Positions 1-6,235 of a DNA stretch of 6,999 bases are shown here, piece by piece (within the stretch, counting starts at the first letter, position 1; every line of letters begins with the position of its first letter). Source of the stretch: Spirochaetaceae bacterium (GTDB taxonomy: Bacteria; Spirochaetota; Spirochaetia; Treponematales; Breznakiellaceae); the NCBI GenBank assembly GCA_031265025.1, contig JAISDF010000240.1, positions 1 through 6,999 on the forward strand, read 5' to 3'. The notes under the pieces are model-generated. The model had not been told where the DNA came from. It worked only from the letters and a program-made list of their open reading frames with translations, and made no database searches. The position numbers and the translations under genes were made by a program.

Positions 1-494
1 CCGCCCTGTATATCCGGGGGAACCATGATTTTACAGGTAACGCTCTCTGTTTCTTTCACTGTCCCCAGGACCATGCCCGGCGCGAGGGGAACGGCTTTTT
101 CGCGTTCCAGGGCCGAAACAAGGTCCGCATCAGGTATGAATTCCCAGCGCTTTTCCCTGTCCATCGGTTCGCCCCGGGCTCCGGGATCAAGAAAGGCGCC
201 TGATGTTTTGTAGAGGAATTCCAACGGTCGCTGAATGCCGTCATAAATGGTCCCCATGAGGCCGGGTCCGAGACACGCCGAAAGGGGGCGGCCTGTGGAA
301 AAAACCTTCGCGCCTATTTTCAGTCCAGTATCGTCCTCGTACACCTGAATGACCGCGTCCTGGCCTTCAATGCGTACTATCTCGCCAATGATACGCCTGC
401 CGCCTACCTCGACGAGGTCAAAAAGCCCCGCCGCGCCAAGGCCCGTAGCCCGTACTATGGGGCCTGAAATCCGTATGACAGAGCCTTCAATCAT
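1..494 (-). CDS. atpA: V/A-type ATPase catalytic subunit A, N-terminal part (cut by window edge)
   Basis: Subunit A is the nucleotide-hydrolysing (or synthesising) subunit of the cytoplasmic A3B3 head of the V/A-type rotary ATPase. Only the first 164 codons are present; the Walker A region lies outside. What is visible matches the family from the first residues: IRISGPIV at 7-14 in the N-terminal beta barrel, GEIVRIEG at 37-44, IQVYED at 49-54, and the hallmark block GPGLMGTIYDGIQRPL at 76-91. This is followed by the start of the extra 'bulge' domain specific to A subunits (GAFLDPGARG, then MDREKRWEF). The ATG at 494-492 is preceded by a strong GGAGG (504-500) with a 5-nt spacer. It overlaps the end of the E gene by 8 nt, so the two are likely translationally coupled. 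No frameshift is seen. Subunit B should follow to the left. Confidence 0.97.
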   Translation of the reverse strand, partial: MIEGSVIRISGPIVRATGLGAAGLFDLVEVGGRRIIGEIVRIEGQDAVIQVYEDDTGLKIGAKVFSTGRPLSACLGPGLMGTIYDGIQRPLEFLYKTSGAFLDPGARGEPMDREKRWEFIPDADLVSALEREKAVPLAPGMVLGTVKETESVTCKIMVPPDIQG

Positions 495-1185
495 CACTGC
501 CTCCGCCGGAAGGCCGGACAGGGCCCGGCATGCCAGACATGGTACTGCCGGACACGGTATTACCCGGCATGGTCAGGTCCGGCAAAAGGGGACCGAAAAG
601 CGCGCCGGCCAGTTCGGCACGTTTTTCCTCAAGCAGCGTTTCCGCGAGCATATCAATGGAGGCGGTAATACGGACAAAGGGGGAATCTATCCTTATGGCG
701 GGAAACGCGCCTTCCTTCTCAAAGGCCGCATCCCTCCCGCGCGTCCAGCTTCCCGGCGCGAGAACCCTGCCGAGTATATCCCCGGCTTCGGCTTCGGTGA
801 GGCCCCGGCACAGCGCCGTAAGGTTCAGGGAAGGCAGCTCCACCGCGCGGACAGCAAGTTCCCTTTCCAGGAGAAAAAGGATTTTTTGCCGGGGAAGTCC
901 CCTGAAAAAATCCCCGGTGTTTTGGACCAGCAGGGCCTCTATCTTTTCATGCCCTATGCGCCGCCTTTCCAGGGGAAGACGGGCCATAATCTCATCCCGC
1001 TCCCGCTTCATCCTTTCTTTTGATTTACGGACCAGTTCAGATACATCGGTTTCGGTTTTTGAGGCCCATTCCCCATTCCGGGTCTTGAGGGTATCGTCAG
1101 CGGTTTTAAGTATGCGGTCCGCTTTTTTCCGGGCGTCTTCGAGTATCTCCCGGTCAAGCACATCAAGGGATTGAAGTTCTTCCAT
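487..1185 (-). CDS. atpE: V/A-type ATPase peripheral-stalk subunit E
   Basis: The 232-residue protein fits subunit E, which with a G/H-type partner forms the peripheral stalk that holds the A3B3 head still against the rotor. Residues about 10-85 are highly charged and helical in character (ARKKADRILKTADDTLK, then RKSKERMKRERDEIMARL), as expected for the stalk coiled coil. The rest (about 86-200) fits the globular C-terminal domain that binds the head. The usual domain appears to end near LFGPLLPD (197-203). A tail of about 29 residues rich in Gly, Ser, Pro and Met follows, with three tandem pentapeptides at 205-219. Family identity rests on charge pattern, length and position between F and A. 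The sequence itself is poorly conserved in this family. The start ATG lies 7 nt after the F stop, with only a weak AGG before it. Confidence 0.88.
   Translation of the reverse strand: MEELQSLDVLDREILEDARKKADRILKTADDTLKTRNGEWASKTETDVSELVRKSKERMKRERDEIMARLPLERRRIGHEKIEALLVQNTGDFFRGLPRQKILFLLERELAVRAVELPSLNLTALCRGLTEAEAGDILGRVLAPGSWTRGRDAAFEKEGAFPAIRIDSPFVRITASIDMLAETLLEEKRAELAGALFGPLLPDLTMPGNTVSGSTMSGMPGPVRPSGGGSDD
500..504 (-). promoter_or_regulatory. Ribosome-binding site of subunit A, inside the E gene
   Basis: On the minus strand GGAGG stands 5 nt before the ATG at 494. It is the strongest Shine-Dalgarno match within the ATPase genes of this window. It lies within codons for the Gly-Gly pair near the end of subunit E, so the same bases serve as coding sequence and ribosome-binding site. 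This would suit a need for higher output of A (three copies per complex), which is an inference. Confidence 0.8.
529..573 (-). repeat. Three tandem 15-bp units encoding TMPGN-TVSGS-TMSGM
   Basis: Read on the minus strand, the E gene holds three in-frame 15-bp units coding for TMPGN, TVSGS and TMSGM (consensus T-[MV]-[PS]-G-x). Units two and three match at 12 of 15 bases by eye; the first is more diverged. Because the unit length is a multiple of three, copy-number change would keep the frame and the downstream start region of subunit A. Confidence 0.7.
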
Positions 1186-1192
1186 ATTCTGC

Positions 1193-1531
1193 CTATACCC
1201 TGATTCCTACGGCTTTCTGTATGGAATCAACCAGGGTTCCCCGGCCTTCTATTCTTCCCAGCGTCCCCGGAACTTCCACCACCAGGGGATAACGGCCCGA
1301 AAGCTGCCACTCGGTAAGCTCATCGCCAAGCCACATGGCTACCTCTTCGGTGAGTATGAGCACCTTGCAGGCGCCGGTGGGAAGCACCGTGTCCGTAACA
1401 GGGTCGCGTCCCGAGGTAATCTTCCTGAACAGGGCCAGGGCCGCGTCAGCGCCGGTCGCCGCGCCGCCGTCCACGCCGACAAAGCGAAAGCCGGTGAGTA
1501 TCTCAGGGTCGCCGATAAAATAATATTCCAT
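1193..1531 (-). CDS. atpF: V/A-type ATPase central-stalk subunit F
   Basis: The protein of 112 residues matches subunit F (NtpG in the Enterococcus naming), the small Rossmann-like protein that sits on subunit D in the rotating central stalk. It shows the family's opening YYFIGDPEILTGFRFVGVDG and the central LILTEEVAMWL followed by a strand ending in VVEVPG. The short acidic/hydrophobic N-terminus and total length are normal. Two starts are possible: a GTG at 1534 and the next codon, an ATG at 1531. The ATG is preferred because it forms a TGATG overlap with the K stop codon, a usual arrangement for coupled translation. No clear Shine-Dalgarno sequence precedes either start, so translation probably depends on re-initiation after K. 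The E gene follows after 7 nt. Confidence 0.94.
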   Translation of the reverse strand: MEYYFIGDPEILTGFRFVGVDGGAATGADAALALFRKITSGRDPVTDTVLPTGACKVLILTEEVAMWLGDELTEWQLSGRYPLVVEVPGTLGRIEGRGTLVDSIQKAVGIRV

Positions 1532-1842
1532 CACAGAATAAGAATCAGGATCCCCACAAGGAAACCCCAGAGACAGATGCCTTCGGCCAGTCCGATAAAG
1601 GGAAGGGCCTTGCCCGACACCTCGGGATTTTCGCTCATCGCTCCCAGGGCGGCGGCGCCTATCTGACCCACTGCTATGCCGCCGGCTATACAGGCGATGC
1701 CCACGGCAAGGGCCGCCGCTATATATTTAACGGCCTGGACCATTCCCCCTGCCTCAGGCGCGGGAGCTTCGGCTTCCTGGGCAAAGACCGGCGCCATGAG
1801 GAAGAGCAGCAGGGCGCTTACAAGGATTGCGTTTCGTTTCAT
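1531..1842 (-). CDS. atpK: V/A-type ATPase rotor-ring subunit K (proteolipid)
   Basis: The 103-residue proteolipid forms the membrane rotor ring that carries ions past subunit I. An N-terminal hydrophobic segment (about 4-20) ends in a signal-peptidase-like PVFA-QEA site. A short Ala/Pro/Glu-rich stretch follows, then two membrane helices (about 36-65 and 80-103) joined by the polar loop SENPEVSG. The ion-binding carboxylate is E87 in the second helix (GLAEGICLWG). A cleavable leader before a two-helix proteolipid is also known for the Thermus V/A-ATPase, so processing is plausible here. E87 is followed by Gly rather than the Ser/Thr common in sodium-binding c subunits, so proton use may be favoured, but this is weak evidence. 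The ATG shares one base with the I stop codon (TAATG) and has GGAG 7 nt upstream (1853-1850). Confidence 0.95.
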   Translation of the reverse strand: MKRNAILVSALLLFLMAPVFAQEAEAPAPEAGGMVQAVKYIAAALAVGIACIAGGIAVGQIGAAALGAMSENPEVSGKALPFIGLAEGICLWGFLVGILILIL

Positions 1843-3845
1843 TAACAGACTCCTTTATCTTTACGAAAGGCGAAGGGCCTGTAGGGTACTCCGGTTTCGG
1901 TAAAGAATTTGCTAAAAAATTCATAGTACTGCAAACGTACTACCTGAATGGCTACAATCATGCCTTCCAAAATGATGATTACCAGATTTCCGAAGATGAC
2001 TATGATGAAGGACCAGAGGGGTCCTCCGGGCGTCCGGACCACCATTCCCGAAAGGGTAAATATGATGAAACTCAGCACCGCGTGGGAAAGGGCAAAGGCC
2101 CCTACCCTGAGGAAGCTGACCGTATTGGAAAGATAGGAAGAAACAGCCTCAAGTATCTCCACGACGCCTTCAATGAAAAACACCGGAAGGCCTTCTTCCG
2201 GGGGCTTTCCACCGGGGAAGAGGCCGGAGAGGAGCGGGCCAAAGGCGATGAGGGCAACGGGAAGGCCAAGCCCCAGGGCGTCAAACCAGGAAAAACGGCC
2301 TCCAAAGGCGGCAAGCCTCAGGGCGGCAAAAAGGGCATACCAGAAGAAGGCAAGCCCGGCAAGGCCTGTCTTTGAAAAGAACGCCTCGCTGTAGCGCCTC
2401 AGGGAGAACTTGTTGATAATGTTAATCACAAGCCCTATGGAATTGAGCAGCACGCCCACCGAAACGGTAAACCCGAAAAACATGAAAAGCTGATTCAGGC
2501 TGCCCTTCTCGGGCATGAGGCGGATAATCACCTCCTGTTCCCTGCCGAACAGAAACCCGGTAATGGCGCGGCTGGGAAGGGCCAGAAGTCCTTCCTGGGC
2601 AAAGACCTCGCCGTACAGAAAGCCCATAACCATGGAGGCAGCGCCTACGGCAATGAGGGGCGTCGCGTAAACGCGGAATTTTTTCAGGGATTGCACGCGG
2701 CCGATGAGGAGGCCCAGGACAAGGAGCACGAAACCCTGGCCAAGATCGCCGAACATGATGCCGAAAAGCAGGGTATAAAAGAACGCCACAACAGGCGTAG
2801 GGTCTATGGTTCCGTAGAGAGGCGCCCCGTAGGAAAACACCAGGGGTTCAAAACCCCGCACAAAAGCGCCGTGGCTGAGGGACACAGGAACCTTCTCCTT
2901 CCCTTCCCTGACGGCCTTTAGCTCATCCGGGTCATAGGCATAGACCGCCGCCCTTCCCCCGGAGACCGCGAGTATTTCGCCGGTCAACGCCTTCACCTTG
3001 TCCGCCGGAACCCAGCCCGAAAGTATATAGACGCTCCGGCTTGCGGGAAGGCCGCTCTTGATGTCCTCGGTGATTGATGCCATGAGATACGAGGCGCAGA
3101 GCCGCCTGAGTTCCCCGCCGTATGTTTCCCGGAGGGTGTTTTTTTCCTCGGCGACAAGAACAAGGTCCCGGTCCAGTTCTCCCTCGCGCTTTTCAAGGCC
3201 GGAAAGCAGTTCGGGGGGAACGCCCCTGAAATCCGGCGGAACAGCGATGGGGACAAAATTCCCTTTTTTAAGTTCCGAATCAAGGGCAAAACGGCCCTTT
3301 CGTGACGCGGCGGCAACGACCCTGCCCTGTCCAAGGGGAATCAGCGCGGCCCGGCCGCCGAGGGCTTGTTTTACCGCGTCCTGCCCCGGCGGATCGAGTT
3401 TTCCTATACGGAGCGTCAGATAGGAAAGCTGATCAAGGCTTGAAAAAGGGGCGTTGAGATTAGCAAAGGAACGGACTTCCTCAAGGGATTCGGAAGTCCC
3501 GCGCTTTTCCCCGGCAAGGGCCTCTTCCCGCTTCGAAAGGGCGGCGATGCGGGCCGAAAGCGCCTCAAGGCTTTTTTTATCGGCCTCACCGGGAAGGCGG
3601 CTTGACTCATAGGGTTCCGAAGGTATCTCAAGGCCAAGGAAGGAAAGATGCCCCTTGATGAGTTCAAGGTCCCGGCGAATTTCACCCGCGGCAGCGGCGG
3701 CCTCATCAGGCCCTTCCCGCCCATGCTCCTCCGTCGTAGAAGCAAACTGCATGACACCCCTGCGGCCCAGACATTCCAGCACCGCGTCGGCGTCGCTTTT
3801 AAGTACGGTGATCTCAAGCTGTTTCATCTTTCGGGGCTTTATCAC
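1842..3845 (-). CDS. atpI: V/A-type ATPase membrane stator subunit I (a-subunit homologue)
   Basis: The 667-residue protein is the stator that provides the ion path next to the K ring. Residues 1 to about 335 form the cytoplasmic arm, with coiled-coil-like stretches near 85-125 and 215-245 and the family motif SGWVPADKV (276-284). The membrane half opens with TIDPTPVVAFFYTLLFGIMFG (346-366) and holds about eight hydrophobic segments. Both key arginines are present: R580 in VSFLRVGAFALSHA, and R637 in VVRLQYYEFFSKFF. The latter matches the RLHWVE region of yeast Vph1, and YRPFAF near the end is also conserved. Length is close to that of Thermus subunit I. The start is a GTG at 3845 that overlaps the C stop codon by GTGA and has GGGGG 7 nt upstream. 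An in-frame ATG at 3827 is an alternative, but the longer N-terminus (MIKPRKMK) fits the family better. Confidence 0.97.
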   Translation of the reverse strand: MIKPRKMKQLEITVLKSDADAVLECLGRRGVMQFASTTEEHGREGPDEAAAAAGEIRRDLELIKGHLSFLGLEIPSEPYESSRLPGEADKKSLEALSARIAALSKREEALAGEKRGTSESLEEVRSFANLNAPFSSLDQLSYLTLRIGKLDPPGQDAVKQALGGRAALIPLGQGRVVAAASRKGRFALDSELKKGNFVPIAVPPDFRGVPPELLSGLEKREGELDRDLVLVAEEKNTLRETYGGELRRLCASYLMASITEDIKSGLPASRSVYILSGWVPADKVKALTGEILAVSGGRAAVYAYDPDELKAVREGKEKVPVSLSHGAFVRGFEPLVFSYGAPLYGTIDPTPVVAFFYTLLFGIMFGDLGQGFVLLVLGLLIGRVQSLKKFRVYATPLIAVGAASMVMGFLYGEVFAQEGLLALPSRAITGFLFGREQEVIIRLMPEKGSLNQLFMFFGFTVSVGVLLNSIGLVINIINKFSLRRYSEAFFSKTGLAGLAFFWYALFAALRLAAFGGRFSWFDALGLGLPVALIAFGPLLSGLFPGGKPPEEGLPVFFIEGVVEILEAVSSYLSNTVSFLRVGAFALSHAVLSFIIFTLSGMVVRTPGGPLWSFIIVIFGNLVIIILEGMIVAIQVVRLQYYEFFSKFFTETGVPYRPFAFRKDKGVC

Positions 3846-4867
3846 GCAAGGACCCCCTGCATGGCAAGCACATCCTTCGGCATGACGCCGAGCCTGAGAC
3901 CCTCGGCAACGCTGGTGAGGAGGTCCTCTTCAATCTGTTTGAGTTTGATACAGCAGCAGCTTGTGTTGACCGAAAAGAGGCCGCGCCTGAAGGAAAGCCT
4001 GACCATGCGGTACAGATACGCCGCCGCGGCGTTCTGCACATACCGGGGATCGGGTTTCCATGCCTCGCCGGGCTTTTCGGGATTGAGCAGGGCCTCCCAG
4101 CGCCATTTCCGCCAAGCCGCGCGGGAAGCAAGGGCAAGGGAAAGGCTCTCCTCGGCGGCGGCGGCAAAATCGCGCTTCGCGCCGGACGGGCCGATATGGA
4201 CAAGGCCGGCGGCAATATCCTTTTCCTCAAATTCGTAATACACCCTGAGCCGCAGGGCCCATACGGAGTTACGAAGGGAAATCTCCGCGCCGATAATTTT
4301 TTCGGCGTCACCCCGGTCTTTTTTCGGCGTCGCCATGAGCGCCTTCCAGAGTTCTTCGTAATACTGGGAGTCCAGCCGCATCTGGAGCAGTATGCCCGCC
4401 TTTCCGGTGAGGGCGCTTTTGTCCAGGGCCCCTATCCACTGGAATACCGTACCGCCTGTCATGGCGGAAAGCTCCGGGTACGCGCCGAATCTGATTCTTC
4501 CATAGGGGCTTATATCGGTATGGGGACCGGCTTCGGGCGACCCATTGGCAAGGGCGCTGAGAGCGGTTTTCAGGCCGGCGTATTCGTAGCTCCGTATGAG
4601 GGCGACAAGAAGTCCGGGCGGTTTTGAAAAAGACGAGACTATCTTTAATATCGCCTTCACCGAACGGGCGCTTATCCGTCTTTCAAGATCAGGAAGCAGT
4701 TCCTGTTCCGGAAGCTCCCGGCCGGCAGCGGGAAAAACAAGCCTGTCAAGTTCGGAGAGCCGCGTAAGCCGGGAAAGCAGGCGGACGCGGTTTCCTATAA
4801 AGGATTTCCCCATCAGTCCGCGGCTTTTGGCGTATACATACGCCCGCTCGCCGCCGCTGTTCAGCAT
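3842..4867 (-). CDS. atpC: V/A-type ATPase subunit C (V0D/AC39 family)
   Basis: At 341 residues this fits the V0D/AC39 family: the funnel-shaped cytoplasmic subunit that sits on the K ring and receives the central stalk. Visible family features are the Tyr-rich N-terminus (ERAYVYAKSRGLMG), the LIRSYEYAGLKTAL segment (90-103), the GAEISLRNSVWALRLRVYY block (193-211) and the C-terminal KLKQIEEDLLTSVAEGLRLGV (308-328), which is the best conserved stretch. The protein is alpha-helical in character with no membrane segment. An odd point is a run of three cysteines at 304-306 just before that conserved helix, where bulky hydrophobic residues are more usual. The ATG lies 1 nt after the upstream stop and has no clear ribosome-binding site. 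The stop TGA overlaps the GTG of subunit I. Confidence 0.93.
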   Translation of the reverse strand: MLNSGGERAYVYAKSRGLMGKSFIGNRVRLLSRLTRLSELDRLVFPAAGRELPEQELLPDLERRISARSVKAILKIVSSFSKPPGLLVALIRSYEYAGLKTALSALANGSPEAGPHTDISPYGRIRFGAYPELSAMTGGTVFQWIGALDKSALTGKAGILLQMRLDSQYYEELWKALMATPKKDRGDAEKIIGAEISLRNSVWALRLRVYYEFEEKDIAAGLVHIGPSGAKRDFAAAAEESLSLALASRAAWRKWRWEALLNPEKPGEAWKPDPRYVQNAAAAYLYRMVRLSFRRGLFSVNTSCCCIKLKQIEEDLLTSVAEGLRLGVMPKDVLAMQGVLA

Positions 4868-4868
4868 A

Positions 4869-5177
4869 TTACGGTTTTAAGAAAAGGCAGGATTCGAGAA
4901 ATCCGGCGAATTCCCCGCCGTTTACCGCGAGGCTGCCAAACTCCTCCCGGCAGGATTGTACTTGTTTTTCGTATTCGAGACGCGCCTCTTCGGTCTCCTT
5001 TTTGTATAGTTTCTCAAGCGCTTCGGATTCTTTGGCGATACGCTCCTCATAGGCAGCGCGGAAAGCGGCATCGCCCTGGGCAATACGCCTGTCCGCCTCC
5101 GCCTGGGCATCGTTGACAAGCCCCGAGGCTTTTTCTTCGACTTTAAGCAAATGCTGTAATATTTTCTGATCTTCCAT
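4869..5177 (-). CDS. V/A-type ATPase G/H-like peripheral-stalk subunit
   Basis: A 102-residue, highly charged protein that is almost wholly helical in character. The hydrophobic spacing over residues about 5-80 (ILQHLLKVEEKASGLVNDA, then ALEKLYKKETEEARLEYEK) is that of a coiled coil. Its size, its opening pattern (LLKVEEKA, then AQAEADRRI) and its place as first gene of the ATPase set match the G/H-type subunit that pairs with subunit E in the peripheral stalk. Thermus also has its stalk gene G ahead of I. The last 20 residues are less charged and end in a short hydrophobic patch (FAGFLESCLFLKP). Coiled-coil proteins resemble each other, so family assignment leans on context. The ATG at 5177 has a weak GGGA 11 nt upstream. 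The gap from the preceding EIIA gene is 43 nt. Confidence 0.8.
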   Translation of the reverse strand: MEDQKILQHLLKVEEKASGLVNDAQAEADRRIAQGDAAFRAAYEERIAKESEALEKLYKKETEEARLEYEKQVQSCREEFGSLAVNGGEFAGFLESCLFLKP

Positions 5178-5220
5178 AGCGGGAAAATTCCCTTGTACGA
5201 CGCCCGCTTAGCGGCGCGCT

Positions 5221-5697
5221 TTAGTCCAGCGCGATGAATATATCTTCATGGCGTCGGATCACTCCATAGGCCGACTGCGCATCGTTTTGCGCCAGCAGCT
5301 CGGTAAAAAATTCAGGGGCTTCCAAAAGTTCGGCAAGTCTTTTTAGGAGGCCAAGATGTTTTTCGGCCTCGTCCTTTTCAGGCGCCAGCATCAAAAAAAT
5401 GATATACACCGGCGCGCCGTCCAGGGCGTCATAATCAACGCCCTTTTTGGAAATACCCAATACCCCGTATACATCATCCACGGCGTTTGTCCTGCCGTGG
5501 GGTACGCCTATGCCTTTCTTGATGCCCGTTGACATCTTGTCTTCCCGTTCCCGGACAGAATCAAGAATTTCTTCCCTGGCGTTGCTGCCCGTTACCTGGC
5601 AGAAATAATCCACCAGTTCCTCAAAGGCCTCATCCTTGTTTTCCGCCTCCAGGCCGGTCTTGATGAATTCCGGCCCATAGACGCTGCTGAGGAGCAT
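5221..5697 (-). CDS. ptsN: PTS EIIA component of the nitrogen/fructose type (PtsN-like)
   Basis: This 158-residue protein is a single EIIA domain of the PTS fructose/nitrogen family, which accepts a phosphate from HPr (or NPr) on a histidine. The signature MSTGIKKGIGVPHGRTNAV surrounds the likely phosphorylated H67. The second conserved histidine is H114 in KHLGLLKRLAELL, and a FLMLAPE strand precedes it. No EIIB, EIIC or second domain is attached or nearby, which favours a regulatory PtsN-type role over sugar transport. Spirochaetes are known to have incomplete, regulatory PTS sets. The frame is open back to 5778, but the ATG at 5697 is chosen. It gives the normal domain length, starts directly at the domain (MLLSSVYG), and has GGAG 10 nt upstream that lies at the secG stop. 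The longer form would overlap secG and add a Pro/Arg-rich run typical of chance coding. Confidence 0.9.
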   Translation of the reverse strand: MLLSSVYGPEFIKTGLEAENKDEAFEELVDYFCQVTGSNAREEILDSVREREDKMSTGIKKGIGVPHGRTNAVDDVYGVLGISKKGVDYDALDGAPVYIIFLMLAPEKDEAEKHLGLLKRLAELLEAPEFFTELLAQNDAQSAYGVIRRHEDIFIALD

Positions 5698-5704
5698 GGA
5701 AGGC

Positions 5705-6082
5705 TTACTCCGCGGCCCCGGCGGGAAGTCCGGTTTCGGGGAGGATCGTATCCTGACCGGAAGGGGGAATCTCGTCATTGAGGAACCAGTCCGTGCCGGA
5801 TTCAGGCGCCGCCTGCTGCCGGGCCGCGGCCTCTACGCCGGAACCGCCGGGACTCCGGTGCATCAGGGCCAGGCCAAGGGCAATAACAAAAAACAGGGCT
5901 CCCAGCACCGAAGTGGTCCTGGTGAGTATATTGCCCGACCGGGAACCGAAAGCCGAACCGCTGCCGCCGGCAAAGATTCCGCCTATGCTGTTTCCTTCCT
6001 CGTTCTGTACCAATACTATCAAAATGAGCAGAACCGCCACAATCACAAAAAAAACAAGAAGAACTACGCTAAAAATCGCCAT
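5705..6082 (-). CDS. secG: Preprotein translocase subunit SecG
   Basis: SecG is the small accessory membrane subunit of the SecYEG channel and aids SecA-driven protein export. Two membrane segments are visible (about 3-25 and 56-75). They flank the family's conserved loop: LVQNEEGNSIGGIFAGGSGS followed by AFGSRSGNILTRTTSVLGALFF. After the second helix comes a hydrophilic tail of about 50 residues rich in Pro, Gly, Ala and Glu; such variable tails are common in SecG. The ATG at 6082 has GGAG 8 nt upstream. The stop codon (GAGTAA) sits 7 nt before the EIIA start, and the last codons supply that gene's ribosome-binding site, so the two genes are almost surely co-transcribed. Confidence 0.96.
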   Translation of the reverse strand: MAIFSVVLLVFFVIVAVLLILIVLVQNEEGNSIGGIFAGGSGSAFGSRSGNILTRTTSVLGALFFVIALGLALMHRSPGGSGVEAAARQQAAPESGTDWFLNDEIPPSGQDTILPETGLPAGAAE

Positions 6083-6105
6083 TTCTTTGACTCCATAGAT
6101 TTCTT

Positions 6106-6141
6106 ACCCTTCATAATACCAAAAGCGTAAAACTTATGCAA
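6106..6141 (-). promoter_or_regulatory. Candidate sigma-70 promoter for secG and downstream genes
   Basis: Read on the minus strand, TTGCAT (6141-6136) and TATTAT (6118-6113) are separated by 17 nt. The -10 box matches the consensus at 5 of 6 bases, the -35 box at only 3 of 6. The predicted start near 6106 would leave a leader of about 24 nt containing the GGAG ribosome-binding site. It is the only leftward candidate I see in this intergenic region, and may serve secG, ptsN and perhaps the ATPase genes. Confidence 0.45.
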
Positions 6142-6147
6142 TGGCAA

Positions 6148-6179
6148 GGGGCAATGATAGGTACTATCGAAAAGGCCCC
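6148..6179. repeat. Nested inverted repeat between the divergent promoters
   Basis: Outer arms GGGGC (6148-6152) and GCCCC (6175-6179) enclose inner arms GATAG (6156-6160) and CTATC (6164-6168) with a 3-nt centre. It lies between the two candidate promoters, outside both predicted transcripts, so an operator is more likely than an RNA hairpin. Either role is unproven, and 5-bp arms can occur by chance. Confidence 0.4.
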
Positions 6180-6187
6180 GCGATACC

Positions 6188-6216
6188 TTGACACATCAGT
6201 CCGAATATAATATCAT
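6188..6216 (+). promoter_or_regulatory. Sigma-70-type promoter of the toxin-antitoxin module
   Basis: A perfect -35 box TTGACA (6188-6193) and a -10 box TATCAT (6211-6216; 5 of 6 consensus bases) are spaced by exactly 17 nt. The predicted start near 6223 leaves a leader of only about 13 nt, just enough for the ribosome-binding site GGAGG (6226-6230), 5 nt before the ATG at 6236. Modules of this type are normally repressed by the antitoxin and the complex binding over the promoter. GTAC cores occur at 6161 and 6221, but I cannot identify a firm operator. Confidence 0.8.
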
Positions 6217-6235
6217 ATAAGTACTGGAGGAAGCC

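Noticed and set aside
349..1174. Long plus-strand open frames opposite subunit E (349-1023 and 530-1174).
   Set aside because: They are antisense to a well-supported gene, are rich in Arg/Ser/Pro as expected from GC-rich complementary strand, and show no recognisable domain or ribosome-binding site.
1827..2394. Plus-strand open frames opposite the 3' half of subunit I (1827-2375, 2173-2394).
   Set aside because: Low-complexity Lys/Gly/Glu-rich translation that mirrors membrane-helix codons on the other strand; no support as a gene.
3825..3845. ATG at 3827 as the start of subunit I.
   Set aside because: The GTG at 3845 has the better ribosome-binding site, overlaps the C stop in the usual way and gives a family-like N-terminus.
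3648..4627. Plus- and minus-strand open frames overlapping subunit C and the start of subunit I (3648-4238, 3814-4311, 4196-4627).
   Set aside because: Out of frame with two clear ATPase subunits and without conserved motifs.
5698..5778. N-terminal extension of the EIIA gene to 5778.
   Set aside because: The extra 27 residues are Pro/Arg-rich, overlap the secG end, and the ATG at 5697 has its own GGAG and gives the normal domain length.
5696..6130. Plus-strand open frames opposite secG (5696-6130, 5778-6098).
   Set aside because: Antisense to a gene with a full SecG signature.
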